This document shows positions 21,601-30,060 of a DNA stretch of 64,000 nucleotides, in pieces; within the stretch, counting starts at the first letter, position 1; every line of letters begins with the position of its first letter. The notes under the pieces were generated by a model. That model was not told the origin of the DNA. It was given only the letters and a program-made list of their open reading frames with translations, and ran no database searches. The position numbers and the translations under genes were made by a program. Source of the stretch: Leptospira sp. WS4.C2 (GTDB lineage: Bacteria; Spirochaetota; Leptospiria; Leptospirales; Leptospiraceae); contig NZ_CP162139.1 of the NCBI RefSeq assembly GCF_040833985.1, positions 806,001 through 870,000 on the forward strand. Direction: 5' to 3'.

Positions 21601-22221
21601 TCAACTCAGATCAGAGGCAATCGATCCTTTGTATCCGAAGTGTAAAAATTTAAGGAAACTATCCTGATATACCAACATATCTTGTTTGGAGATTCCTTGT
21701 CTTACCATCTGGACGAAGATGTTGAGAAAGAAAGAAAGGATGTTTCTCACTACAAATTCACTTACTTCCCCTTTGTAGGCAGGGTTTTTTTCTTTGAAAG
21801 TGTTGTATTGGTCGAAGTTGATTTTGGTAAGTCGGGTGAGAACTGTATCAGGGAATTCTTCCAAATGGGATCCTTGTGACTTTGTAAGCAAAAGGATAAA
21901 GTCATCTCGATTTGAATCTACATATTCAAGAGCAATATGAAATCGTTCCTGCCAGGCCTCATAACTGTCGTTAAATCTTTTTTCAAAATAATCTGGATGA
22001 GAAACGTAAGCAAAGGCTTTCTCCATTCCAGAAAGAACTGGCTGTAGGATTTCCGTGAGAAGGTGTTCTTTGTTTTCAAAGTAATTGTAGATATTACTCG
22101 TCGATACCTTTGCTTTTTTAGCAATGGTTCGCATACTAGCCTTCTCAAAACCGAGTTGGATGAATTCCTCTCGAGCCGCTTGTAAGATTTCTTTTCGTGT
22201 ATGTTCTTTGGGAGTTTGCAT
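21601..22221 (-). CDS. TetR-family transcriptional regulator
   Basis: 206 aa. The N-terminal helix-turn-helix (TRKEILQAAREEFIQLGFEKASMRTIAKKAKVSTSNIYNYFENKEHLLTEIL) is classic TetR. The C-terminal ligand domain is not specific enough to name an inducer. Immediately before its ATG is a long dyad (22223-22264) that is probably its operator, so autoregulation is likely. trpF and mutS follow closely and would be affected if they lack their own promoter. Confidence 0.88.
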   Translation of the reverse strand: MQTPKEHTRKEILQAAREEFIQLGFEKASMRTIAKKAKVSTSNIYNYFENKEHLLTEILQPVLSGMEKAFAYVSHPDYFEKRFNDSYEAWQERFHIALEYVDSNRDDFILLLTKSQGSHLEEFPDTVLTRLTKINFDQYNTFKEKNPAYKGEVSEFVVRNILSFFLNIFVQMVRQGISKQDMLVYQDSFLKFLHFGYKGSIASDLS

Positions 22222-22222
22222 G

Positions 22223-22264
22223 ATCCTGAACGATGTTTCCTAAAAGAACATTGTCGTTCAGGAT
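22223..22264. promoter_or_regulatory. Probable TetR operator dyad
   Basis: ATCCTGAACGA (22223-22233) and its exact reverse complement TCGTTCAGGAT (22254-22264) are separated by 20 bases. It lies between the folC stop and the tetR ATG, directly abutting the latter. The core GAACGA...TCGTTC resembles TetR-type half-sites. Confidence 0.65.
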
Positions 22265-22283
22265 TCATTTGTAAAGTCCAATT

Positions 22284-23483
22284 TTACATGTTTGTTGTAT
22301 TTTGTATTAATTTTGCCACAATTCCATAGAGGCGAAAACTTCCTAACACCAATACCGGAAATCTGCCTTGGAATATGGGGAGGAGGTCCTCTTCATTTTG
22401 CACTCTTTGGGTTATGGGCCTTAGTGTTTCTGGAAGCTGAAGGAAGGTTCCAAATCCGACTCCTTCCCATAGGTAAAGTGCGACAAGCGGTAGGCCAGCC
22501 AGTTCCTTTAGAATCCCCTCACGGTCTTTGTCGGGGAGACTCCCCAACACCAGAGAAAAGGAAGTATGGGACTTTCCAAACTCAAATGTAGTGGTGGCAA
22601 TGGCATCTGGATTGTGGGCAGGATCAAAGACAATTTCAGGAGAGGATTTTAGGACTTCCATCCTTCCGCGTGGCCGTTCTGTGGTTTCGAAAGGAATGGA
22701 TTCGATCTGTTCTTTTTTTTCAGGAACCAACTCTGCGAGTGCAGCTTTTGCAAACTGAAAGTTGGTTTCTAAATACGTCGGTTTGTCTGTGAGAGGAAAG
22801 ATCCGAACCGGGATTGTGTTTTTGGTGAAATTTTTGATTATGGATTCTAAATCAGTGTCTCTTGGATCCATTGCCACAAGTTTTCGGCAAATATCCGTTA
22901 GGATTCCGAGTTTCTCTCTGCAGATTTTTTCTTTCGTATCTCCTAAGATTTCCGAATGGTCTATTCCTATCTTGGTTAACACAACATAGTCGGCTTGCAC
23001 AAGTTTTGTGGCATCGAGTCTTCCTCCAAGTCCTGCTTCCCAAATTTCAAATTCTGTCTTTTGAAAAGAAAAGAAGAGATAAGAAAAAATGGTTAGGAAT
23101 TCAAAATAAGAGAGAGAAGAAAATCGGTGGAGATCGGGTATGATCGTTTTTCTAAAGAAATCTTCCACTTCCTCTTCTTTCGGAAGATGGACTTTGCCTT
23201 TTTCAAAAACTTGGAATCGTTCCAAGGGAGTGAGGAGGTGCGGCGAAGTATAAATTCCTGTTTTGTATCCTAGAAGGGAAAGTAGAGAGGCTAAGTAATG
23301 TGAGGTGGAACCTTTGGCATTGGTTCCTACAACGCTAATTCGAATGGGTTTCTGGACCTTGTGTTTGGAGCTTACATATTGGAAAAGTTCGGATAACCCA
23401 TCTAATGTATATTCTTTGAAAACATTGAAGTTTCTTGTTTTTTCAATATTTTGTAGGCTATATAAAAAATCTAAAAACTGCAT
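22284..23483 (-). CDS. folC: Folylpolyglutamate/dihydrofolate synthase
   Basis: 399 aa of the Mur ligase type. The ATP loop is ISVVGTNAKGSTSHYLASLL. FolC blocks follow: GIYTSPHLLTPLERFQV, EIWEAGLGGRLDATKLV, VLTKIGIDHSEILGDTKEKI and FDPAHNPDAI in the C-terminal domain. The enzyme adds glutamate to folates and, in many bacteria, to dihydropteroate. It lies 46 bases after aroE on the same strand. Confidence 0.92.
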   Translation of the reverse strand: MQFLDFLYSLQNIEKTRNFNVFKEYTLDGLSELFQYVSSKHKVQKPIRISVVGTNAKGSTSHYLASLLSLLGYKTGIYTSPHLLTPLERFQVFEKGKVHLPKEEEVEDFFRKTIIPDLHRFSSLSYFEFLTIFSYLFFSFQKTEFEIWEAGLGGRLDATKLVQADYVVLTKIGIDHSEILGDTKEKICREKLGILTDICRKLVAMDPRDTDLESIIKNFTKNTIPVRIFPLTDKPTYLETNFQFAKAALAELVPEKKEQIESIPFETTERPRGRMEVLKSSPEIVFDPAHNPDAIATTTFEFGKSHTSFSLVLGSLPDKDREGILKELAGLPLVALYLWEGVGFGTFLQLPETLRPITQRVQNEEDLLPIFQGRFPVLVLGSFRLYGIVAKLIQNTTNM

Positions 23484-23529
23484 TGTTTTCTTTATTGGAT
23501 CAAACGATTCTAATTTATACTCATAACAC

Positions 23530-24420
23530 TTAGGATCTACTCTTTAGTTGTTTTAAAAGTATAGATTCTATTTTTTGTATCCATTTGGTTTTTACTTTCG
23601 AATTTGTAAACAGTTCGAATTGTCTGATTCCTTGGTAGAGTAACATATGATACCCAGGAATGATTTCTGCTTTTTTTTTCTTTGCCTGTTTCACTAAATC
23701 TGTTTCTAGCGGATTATAAACAATATCGAATAACGTATGTTTTTTGGTAAAAAAATCGGAATCCAAAAGGGGTTCACCACCGTATCCTTTCATACCCACG
23801 GGAGTTGTGTGAATGATCAGATCATATTTGTCTTTTTCTTTTTGGCACTCTTCTTTCGAAGTGATTAACAACCAATCAGGGTTTCCGAGAGCCGTTTGGA
23901 TTTCTTTGGAAGTAAGTGGATTTCTTGCGAGAAGTTTGATCTTTCTTTGGATCTTTTTATCACCAGTGTTTTTTTTAAGAGTCTCCGCGATTTCAAAAAC
24001 GATCCCTTTGGCACTGCCTCCACTCCCGAGGATTAAAATTTGTTTTTCTATTTTCGGATCTAAGAGTTCTGGATTGGATTTGGTGATAGCAAGGACAGCA
24101 CCGGTCCCATCGGTATTGACTGCTTCGATTCCGTCACGAAAGAGTAGGGTATTGGAAGATCCCATGGTCTTGGATGCATTACAAACCGTATTCGCTTGCC
24201 CGTAGGCCCATTCTTTAAACGGAATGGTAACCGATACTCCCTTCACACCCAAATCAAGGAGAGGGCGAAGTCCGATCTCTTTCCACTTTTCGTTTTCAAA
24301 TACCAAATACACTCCATCATATCCGGAGAGTTGGAACAGTGTATTATGAATCCAAGGGGATAGGGTGTGGCCTAAGGGATATCCCAAGATTCCGAATATT
24401 TCGGTATGTTTTGAATACAA
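23530..24420 (-). CDS. aroE: Shikimate dehydrogenase
   Basis: AroE reduces 3-dehydroshikimate with NADPH in chorismate synthesis. 296 aa, with IFGILGYPLGHTLSPWIHN (substrate Ser), VKGVSVTIPFKEWAYG (catalytic Lys; Phe replaces the usual His of IPHK), EAVNTDGTGAV (catalytic Asp) and LGSGGSAKGIVFE (nucleotide loop). The C-terminal block is GYHMLLYQGIRQFELF. It is the first gene of the aroE-folC-tetR-trpF-mutS run, and its promoter should lie in 24421-24494. Confidence 0.93.
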   Translation of the reverse strand: MYSKHTEIFGILGYPLGHTLSPWIHNTLFQLSGYDGVYLVFENEKWKEIGLRPLLDLGVKGVSVTIPFKEWAYGQANTVCNASKTMGSSNTLLFRDGIEAVNTDGTGAVLAITKSNPELLDPKIEKQILILGSGGSAKGIVFEIAETLKKNTGDKKIQRKIKLLARNPLTSKEIQTALGNPDWLLITSKEECQKEKDKYDLIIHTTPVGMKGYGGEPLLDSDFFTKKHTLFDIVYNPLETDLVKQAKKKKAEIIPGYHMLLYQGIRQFELFTNSKVKTKWIQKIESILLKQLKSRS

Positions 24421-24494
24421 GGAAAACCTCTTTTTTTATCTTATGGACTAAACAATGGCTTACCGAAAATAGGTATTAGACAGGTACAAGAACA

Positions 24495-24839
24495 ATGATT
24501 TCATTACCGCTTGCCGCACCATCGGAACCATGGACAATTCTAGTAGATATTTTATTCTTTTTTCTCGCATCCGCAGCCTGTGCCTATTATTTTTATTATT
24601 ATAAACGCAAAGACTTACTCGGAAAATTTTGGGGTTCCACTTTTGTTGCAGGGATCGGTGCTCTCATCGTGTTTGCCACCTTCCAAACTTACATTCGCGA
24701 TATCATTATGTGGCTCATGTCCCCAAAAATTGGATCCACACAGTTATCCAACGTGAACTTGGTTGCCATTTTTCTTGGTGGATTTACTGCTCTTTACATC
24801 ATGAACCGAATCAACCATAACAAAGAAAGAAGAGATTGA
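24495..24839 (+). CDS. Small polytopic membrane protein of unknown function
   Basis: 114 aa with three hydrophobic helices (residues ~14-34, 47-70, 86-104) joined by short loops, and a basic tail NRINHNKERRD. An AGGTACAAG sequence precedes the ATG at good distance. I recognise no family. Its last 96 bases are antisense to the end of the glycosyltransferase gene, an unusually long tail-to-tail overlap. It is divergent from aroE. Confidence 0.65.
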   Translation: MISLPLAAPSEPWTILVDILFFFLASAACAYYFYYYKRKDLLGKFWGSTFVAGIGALIVFATFQTYIRDIIMWLMSPKIGSTQLSNVNLVAIFLGGFTALYIMNRINHNKERRD

Positions 24840-25586
24840 TTTCGATTTTTCATATAACTTTAAATACTTAAGAAAATTATAATAAAACCCTAGAAGGGCA
24901 AGAACAAAACCTTGTTTCCCATCTAGGATTCCCAACCGAATCCAATACATATAAAAACCTTTAAAACACGCTTTTAAAAAAGCCCAGAATACAGAACTAG
25001 TTTTCCCTTTTCTAAATTCTTCTTCTGCAAACAAACTAGAATAACGATCAATGAATTGTAAATGGTCGGATATGTTTTTATAAGAATAATGATAAAGTGG
25101 ATTTTTTAATTTGATAGGTTTCCCGATGAGTTTGACTCTTTCGTGCACCAAACCACCGCTAAATTCTCCAGCAGTTTTTTTAAACAATCGGATTTGGTAG
25201 TTAGGATAGTATCCACCGAAACGAATCCACTTTCCTAAATAATAAGTCAAACGAGGAACAAGATAACCGACTGACTCTAGTTTGTGATTGTTAAATAAAT
25301 CCGTAATTTCTCTTTGTAATCCGCTGGATACTACTTCGTCAGCATCAATGGCAAGCACCCAATCAAACTTAGTTTGTTCGATGGCATAGTTTTTTTGATC
25401 AGCGTAGTTTACAAACTTACGATAAAAAACACGAGCACCAAATGATTTCGCAATCGTTACTGTTTTGTCTGTGGAACCGGAATCGATCACCACAATATCT
25501 TCTATAAAGGAAAGAGCTTCTAGGGTGCGAGAGATATTATCCTCTTCGTTGAGGGTAATGATGGCGCAGGATAAAGGAATGGGCAT
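24744..25586 (-). CDS. Family 2 glycosyltransferase (WaaE-like)
   Basis: 280 aa. The GT2 core is CAIITLNEEDNISRTLEALSFIEDIVVIDSGSTDKT, with the metal/nucleotide site WVLAIDADEVVS (DAD). Further on, LVHERVKL and a hydrophobic C-terminal region (residues ~200-240) match LPS-core GT2 enzymes of the WaaE type. It probably adds a sugar to lipopolysaccharide or another glycan on the cytoplasmic face. The last ~30 residues (VDSVHDVKSSKSTKKNGNQ) are low-complexity and antisense to the neighbouring gene. It is two bases after the HATPase gene. Confidence 0.85.
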   Translation of the reverse strand: MPIPLSCAIITLNEEDNISRTLEALSFIEDIVVIDSGSTDKTVTIAKSFGARVFYRKFVNYADQKNYAIEQTKFDWVLAIDADEVVSSGLQREITDLFNNHKLESVGYLVPRLTYYLGKWIRFGGYYPNYQIRLFKKTAGEFSGGLVHERVKLIGKPIKLKNPLYHYSYKNISDHLQFIDRYSSLFAEEEFRKGKTSSVFWAFLKACFKGFYMYWIRLGILDGKQGFVLALLGFYYNFLKYLKLYEKSKSISSFFVMVDSVHDVKSSKSTKKNGNQVHVG

Positions 25587-25588
25587 AT

Positions 25589-26293
25589 TTAAATTTGATT
25601 GGGGTCGCGGGCAGAGATAAACTTATCGGAAAGAGGAATTTCCAACCTTGCGATGGTGGAATCTTCTCCGATAATGATACGAAAGAAATTGGGATCAATA
25701 CCTTCCCCTTTGAGCATAATGAGTATGAGAGCAAGACCAAGGCCGGCACCTTCTGTGGTATCAGCATTGTCCATGTAGAACTGAGCGATGTCATCATACA
25801 CCATTCCTTTCTCCAAACGTTCTCTGATTGCTTTTTCTTCTTCTTTTGCTATGGGTGTGTTATTGATGACTTCGATGGTGATCCCATCATCATTGAATTT
25901 GAAGTTAATTAAACAATAGTATCCTTTCTTTTTGGCTTTGATTCCAAATTCGTTGGACATCTCTTCTGAAAAAATTTCACGATACTCTCTCACTCCCCTC
26001 GCATATTCGGAAGGGTTTAACATACTGTATCCGCGCTCTTCGAAAAAGACACGTTTTTGGTTGGCTTTGCAGGCATTGATTGCCAGTTCTTTGATGATGG
26101 TATAGAGAGTGGGAACAAGTGTTGGGTAAGTAAGGCGATCTAAGATAAGGCCTACGGCCTCCTTGATGTGTTCCTCAACGGATTTGGAGACCCGGTGAGT
26201 CTTTAGCGAGAGAATTTTCCCATTTTCGATGTGTAATTTGATGTGATCAGAAATCTCGCTTGTTTCCTTTCCCATACCCGAAATCTTTTCCAT
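25589..26293 (-). CDS. HATPase-domain protein without a phosphoacceptor domain
   Basis: 234 aa from ATG 26293, which has AAGGA five bases upstream; longer in-frame starts add an implausible hydrophobic leader. A histidine-kinase-type ATPase domain is seen in IIKELAINACKANQKRVFF (N box), DDGITIEVINNTPI and GAGLGLALILIML (G box). There is no HisKA domain, transmembrane segment or receiver. It may be a stand-alone regulatory ATPase or an anti-sigma-like factor. It is coupled to the downstream glycosyltransferase, two bases away. Confidence 0.72.
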   Translation of the reverse strand: MEKISGMGKETSEISDHIKLHIENGKILSLKTHRVSKSVEEHIKEAVGLILDRLTYPTLVPTLYTIIKELAINACKANQKRVFFEERGYSMLNPSEYARGVREYREIFSEEMSNEFGIKAKKKGYYCLINFKFNDDGITIEVINNTPIAKEEEKAIRERLEKGMVYDDIAQFYMDNADTTEGAGLGLALILIMLKGEGIDPNFFRIIIGEDSTIARLEIPLSDKFISARDPNQI

Positions 26294-26330
26294 TCTAGTC
26301 CTTACTGTCAAGGTAACTAAGACCGCTAGT

Positions 26331-27710
26331 ATGAAAAACCGCAGGCTTCTATTCCTCTCCTTATTTTTATCGGCTTTTGCCCCCACCATACTTTTGTCTC
26401 AAAATTTGAAAATGAAATCAGTTCGCATCTGGAACAGTGAAAAATCCAATTTTGGTGGATTTATCGACTTAGAAGTGGTCCAGGGCAAAATCGTTTCCTT
26501 AAAAGAAGGAACACCGGTTGTACATCCTAAATACTTATTGCCTGGATTTTGTGATGCTTCTGTCACTTTGGGATCTGACGCACGCGGGGGAAAAATAGGC
26601 CGTGAAGAACTTCCTACTTATCTTTCCGGGTATTTAGCGGCTGGATTTAGCCATATTGAGTCGGTGGGTGATCCGAATCTCACAAACTTACAGAGTGAAA
26701 TTGTAAAATCGAAATGGTTTTCCCCCATCCTCACCCAATCCCAAAAACCCGCCTTATATTCGGAATTGGCTTCGGGCAAAGAGGCATTGTATGCTTCAGG
26801 CCTTGGCTTCTCTCCCGATTCCAAACGAAATCGCCACCTCCCGATTTTCTTAAAAGAAGTGGAAAACCGGGGATTTTCTCAAACAGAACTTTATGCCAAA
26901 CGGAAAGAGGGAGAGGAGAAAGGTTATCTGCCTGTGGCCTATACCTTTGCCGATAAAACCAGTTGGGAAGACGCTTTGGATACGGGTTTTCCTGTGATTT
27001 TCCATCCGATGCCCGAAGGAACCAATCTTTACCGGGCCCAAAAACGAGACTTTCGCTGGGCTCCTATGTTATCTATTTTGTATCTCCAGGACCTAAAGAC
27101 GAACCCAGATCTCAGGAAAGAACAAATCCAAATCTGGACTCGCCTTCATTTTGTTTTTGGTTCTCGTTGGAAGGATTCTCTCTCTATCGAATCGGAAGGA
27201 GAAGAGGATGGGAGCCTTTCGGGAAGTTCCTTTTCAGAGTACAAGTCCACCTTCCAATCGGAAGCCGAAGCGAGAAAAAACCTTCTTTTTGCCAGTGGAG
27301 CCGGGCATTGGGGACTTTTTCCTGGGCAAGCGGCCATTGTGGAAGTGCGGCTTTGGGAATCCCTTTTGGCAAAACCGATGGAGAGAAAAGCCGATCCTCC
27401 TTCTGGTAGACCAGGGTTTTGGGCATCGCTTTTTGGTTCCTTTTCTCCCAGTTTACTTTCGACAAATGCAGACCCGGAAACCTTACCGCAAATCCGCAGA
27501 GAAATCATCCAAACTTTGACCCTAAGGACATGTTCCTTTATTGGTGCCGATCATGAAGGAAAGATCCGAATCGGAGGTCCCGCCCATTTTTCCGTTCATG
27601 ACGAAAATCCTTTGAAACGTGCTTCCGGAATATTTCCAATTGAATCCATGGTATTAGGAGGAAAATTGGTCTATACCCCCAAACCCACCAAGGAAGGAAC
27701 CGCAAAATGA
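26331..27710 (+). CDS. Exported amidohydrolase-like protein lacking the metal-binding motif
   Basis: 459 aa with a signal peptide (MKNRRLLFLSLFLSAFAPTILLSQ). The sequence follows the layout of metal-dependent amidohydrolases: an N-terminal beta-sandwich (SVRIWNSE...GKIVSLKEG), then LLPGFCDASVTLGSDA where active members have LLPGxIDxHxH, and a C-terminal return to the sandwich (LRTCSFIGADHEGKIRIGGPAHFSVHDENP). Both His of HxH are missing (DASVT), so metal binding is probably lost. It overlaps the S1 gene as ATGA. Function unknown. Confidence 0.65.
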   Translation: MKNRRLLFLSLFLSAFAPTILLSQNLKMKSVRIWNSEKSNFGGFIDLEVVQGKIVSLKEGTPVVHPKYLLPGFCDASVTLGSDARGGKIGREELPTYLSGYLAAGFSHIESVGDPNLTNLQSEIVKSKWFSPILTQSQKPALYSELASGKEALYASGLGFSPDSKRNRHLPIFLKEVENRGFSQTELYAKRKEGEEKGYLPVAYTFADKTSWEDALDTGFPVIFHPMPEGTNLYRAQKRDFRWAPMLSILYLQDLKTNPDLRKEQIQIWTRLHFVFGSRWKDSLSIESEGEEDGSLSGSSFSEYKSTFQSEAEARKNLLFASGAGHWGLFPGQAAIVEVRLWESLLAKPMERKADPPSGRPGFWASLFGSFSPSLLSTNADPETLPQIRREIIQTLTLRTCSFIGADHEGKIRIGGPAHFSVHDENPLKRASGIFPIESMVLGGKLVYTPKPTKEGTAK

Positions 27711-28861
27711 AAGGCCCATCCTCAGAATTTGAACGTTTATTAGAAGAAAGTTTTAAAAAAAGACAATCCATCGAACCCGGCTCACGTCATGAAGCCAAAG
27801 TAACAGCTGTTAAGAATGATTATGTATTCATTCGCACTGTAGAAAATAAAATCACAGGAAACATCTCTATTGAAGAATGGAGAGAAGAAGTTTTGCCTAA
27901 GGTTGGCGATACTCTTATTGTTTATTTTTTAAAAGAAAACTCTGGAGATTTTTATTTTACGACCTGTCTTTCTGGAGACAACCTAACAGAAGAGCATATG
28001 GAAATGGCGGCACAACACGAAATTCCTGTCCTCGGTCAAATGTTAGCAGAAACAAACGGCGGTTGGGATGTCAAACTTGGCAGTCACGCAGCCTTTGTTC
28101 CCTTTAGCCAATTGGATGGTTCCTTAAAAGGAACAAACATAGCAGGCAAACGAATTAAATTTGTGATCTCGGAACTTGGCAAAAAACAAAACAAAATTGT
28201 TTTGTCTCAGAAAAAAATTGCTGATAAAGAACGAGAAACCAAAAAACAACTGTTACGTGAAGAATTGAAGGTAGGAATTTTTGTTTCCTGCACGGTCAAA
28301 AGCATTCATAAATTTGGTCTGATTGTGGACATGGATGGATTTGATGCTTTGGTTCCACAGTCGGAAGCAACTTACAAAAAAAATGCCGACCTGACAACAG
28401 AATTTCGTGTGGGAGAAACTCTCCGTGCTAAAATCCTCACTCTGGATTGGTCCACAAACAAAATTTCTCTTAGCGTAAAAGACTTTTTGTCCGACCCATG
28501 GTCAGGAAAACTTCCTTTTAAAGAATCTGATATTGTCACGGGAACTTTAGAGTCGATCAAACCTTTTGGTCTCTTTGTTCGGTTAGGTGATGATTTTTCT
28601 GGTCTTGTGCCGAACAAAGAAACAGGAGTTCCGGCGCGCACTCCATTAAATACTGTATTCAATCCAGGCCAAAAGTTGGAAGTTTTTGTTTTGGAGATCA
28701 ATCCAGAAAAAAGGCAAATTGCTTTGTCAATTTCCAAAGCTAGTGAGGCGAAGGATCGAATGGAATACCAGGAGTATATGTCCAAGGAAGAAACTTCTGG
28801 ATCCGTCTCTAGTTTTGGATTGGCCCTTCAAAAATCTTTGGAAAAAAAGAATAAGAAGTAA
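27707..28861 (+). CDS. Four-repeat S1 RNA-binding protein (RpsA-like)
   Basis: 384 aa with four S1 domains at about residues 25-90, 105-170, 190-260 and 275-345. The last two are clearest: VGIFVSCTVKSIHKFGLIVDMDGFDALVPQSEA and IVTGTLESIKPFGLFVRLGDDFSGLVPNKE. It is shorter than six-domain E. coli S1, as is common outside proteobacteria. It could be ribosomal protein S1 or an S1-type RNA-binding paralogue. The start overlaps the upstream stop (ATGA). Confidence 0.82.
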   Translation: MKGPSSEFERLLEESFKKRQSIEPGSRHEAKVTAVKNDYVFIRTVENKITGNISIEEWREEVLPKVGDTLIVYFLKENSGDFYFTTCLSGDNLTEEHMEMAAQHEIPVLGQMLAETNGGWDVKLGSHAAFVPFSQLDGSLKGTNIAGKRIKFVISELGKKQNKIVLSQKKIADKERETKKQLLREELKVGIFVSCTVKSIHKFGLIVDMDGFDALVPQSEATYKKNADLTTEFRVGETLRAKILTLDWSTNKISLSVKDFLSDPWSGKLPFKESDIVTGTLESIKPFGLFVRLGDDFSGLVPNKETGVPARTPLNTVFNPGQKLEVFVLEINPEKRQIALSISKASEAKDRMEYQEYMSKEETSGSVSSFGLALQKSLEKKNKK

Positions 28862-28869
28862 TTCACGAT

Positions 28870-29337
28870 TTGGAGATCGCACTTTTTAGACCAGAAATTC
28901 CACCTAACACGGGAAATATTGCAAGACTTTGTGTGAATGCCGGAGTTCCCCTTTCCATTGTGGGGGAGCCTTCTTTTGACCTTTCGGAAAAGGCAGTCCG
29001 GCGGGCCGGCCTGGATTATTGGAAGGATTTGGATCTTCGGAGGTTTGCCGATTACGAAGAATTTCGGTCCAAAAAAGAGCAAGAAGGGAGCCGGATTTTC
29101 CTGGTTTCCAAGTTTGGGACCAAAGTGTACTGGGATGTGGACTTTGAAAAGAATGATGTCTTCCTTTTTGGACGGGAAACTTCAGGCCTACCGGAAGAAA
29201 TCCACAAGTCTTGCCCTCCAGAGCATATTATTTCCTTACCTATGGCAGAGCTGAGTCGTTCCATCAATCTTTCCAATGCTGTTGCCATTGTGCTTTATGA
29301 AGCACTGCGCCAAGAGAAAACACGGACTAATCCCTAA
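28870..29337 (+). CDS. trmL: tRNA (cytidine/uridine-34-2'-O)-methyltransferase
   Basis: 155 aa, the normal length of the short SPOUT enzyme TrmL, which methylates the wobble ribose of tRNA-Leu isoacceptors. Motifs: ALFRPEIPPNTGNIARLCVNAG (motif 1), VFLFGRETSGLPEEI (motif 2) and ISLPMAELSRSINLSNAVAIVLYEALRQ (motif 3, knot). The start is TTG 28870, because the family begins M-x-I-x-L-x-x-P-x-IPPNTGN; no ATG lies nearby. Eight bases after the S1 gene. Confidence 0.88.
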   Translation: MEIALFRPEIPPNTGNIARLCVNAGVPLSIVGEPSFDLSEKAVRRAGLDYWKDLDLRRFADYEEFRSKKEQEGSRIFLVSKFGTKVYWDVDFEKNDVFLFGRETSGLPEEIHKSCPPEHIISLPMAELSRSINLSNAVAIVLYEALRQEKTRTNP

Positions 29338-29385
29338 AGGATAAAACAATTTACAACTCTTCCGTTCCCCTTGAAATGGGAATAT

Positions 29386-30054
29386 ATGCCGTTCCCTCTC
29401 TCCAGAACTGAGTTAGAGAAAGAAGTGAAAACTTTGTTCTCCAATGGCCTCTCGGGGAATGTGAACGATTTTTACTCTTGGGTGTTTATGGAAACCCAAA
29501 GAAAATTCAAGGACAATCCCAATACAACTTTGGAAGGAATCACCTCTCTCCTTGAAGACTTAATCAAAGACGGAATCATCACTACAAACCCTCTGGATCC
29601 GCGTGAGTATTTACTACCCGATGCTTCTCCTATCATTCGTAAGATGGGAACAACTGAACAATTCGTAATTCTTGGGGCTCTTCCTTACAACCCGATGCAG
29701 TATGTTCGGGCCAGGCTTGATTATTTTCTGAAACGGAATGGGATTCAAGAAGAGTTACGAATGGACCTTTGTATTGCCACGGTAGAAGCAGTGGAGAATG
29801 CAGCCAAGTATGGTGACGGTGGCGGTGTGGAAGTAAATTTCCAAATCGATAAACACAAAACCTTTACCATAGAAATGATCAATACTGTAAAAGACTTTAA
29901 TCTAGAAGATGATATTCAGAGAGGTAAGTTTTCTTCCACAGCAACACTCATGCGTGGTATGATGGTCATGCAAAAACTTTTCGATTCGGTAGATTTAGAG
30001 ATTAGCGACAATCGAAAACAAGCTATACTGAAAGCAACTCGTAAACTAACATAG
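29386..30054 (+). CDS. RsbW-like ATPase-fold regulatory protein
   Basis: 222 aa from ATG 29386 (GGGA just upstream); a TTG at 29371 would add five residues. The C-terminal half resembles anti-sigma-factor kinases: LRMDLCIATVEAVENAAKYG (N box) and TLMRGMMVMQKLFDSVDLEI. The usual DxGxGF box is replaced by MINTVKDFNLEDD, so kinase activity is uncertain. The N-terminal ~90 residues are helical and unlike known families. It sits six bases before uvrB; a link to sigma-factor control is inference only. Confidence 0.65.
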   Translation: MPFPLSRTELEKEVKTLFSNGLSGNVNDFYSWVFMETQRKFKDNPNTTLEGITSLLEDLIKDGIITTNPLDPREYLLPDASPIIRKMGTTEQFVILGALPYNPMQYVRARLDYFLKRNGIQEELRMDLCIATVEAVENAAKYGDGGGVEVNFQIDKHKTFTIEMINTVKDFNLEDDIQRGKFSSTATLMRGMMVMQKLFDSVDLEISDNRKQAILKATRKLT

Positions 30055-30060
30055 GTCCCT

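Noticed and set aside
22292..23143. Several plus-strand frames of 75-99 codons
   Set aside because: Antisense to folC, which has all its family motifs.
27146..27519. Open frames of about 120 codons on both strands
   Set aside because: They lie inside the pseudo-amidohydrolase gene and have no ribosome-binding site or motif.
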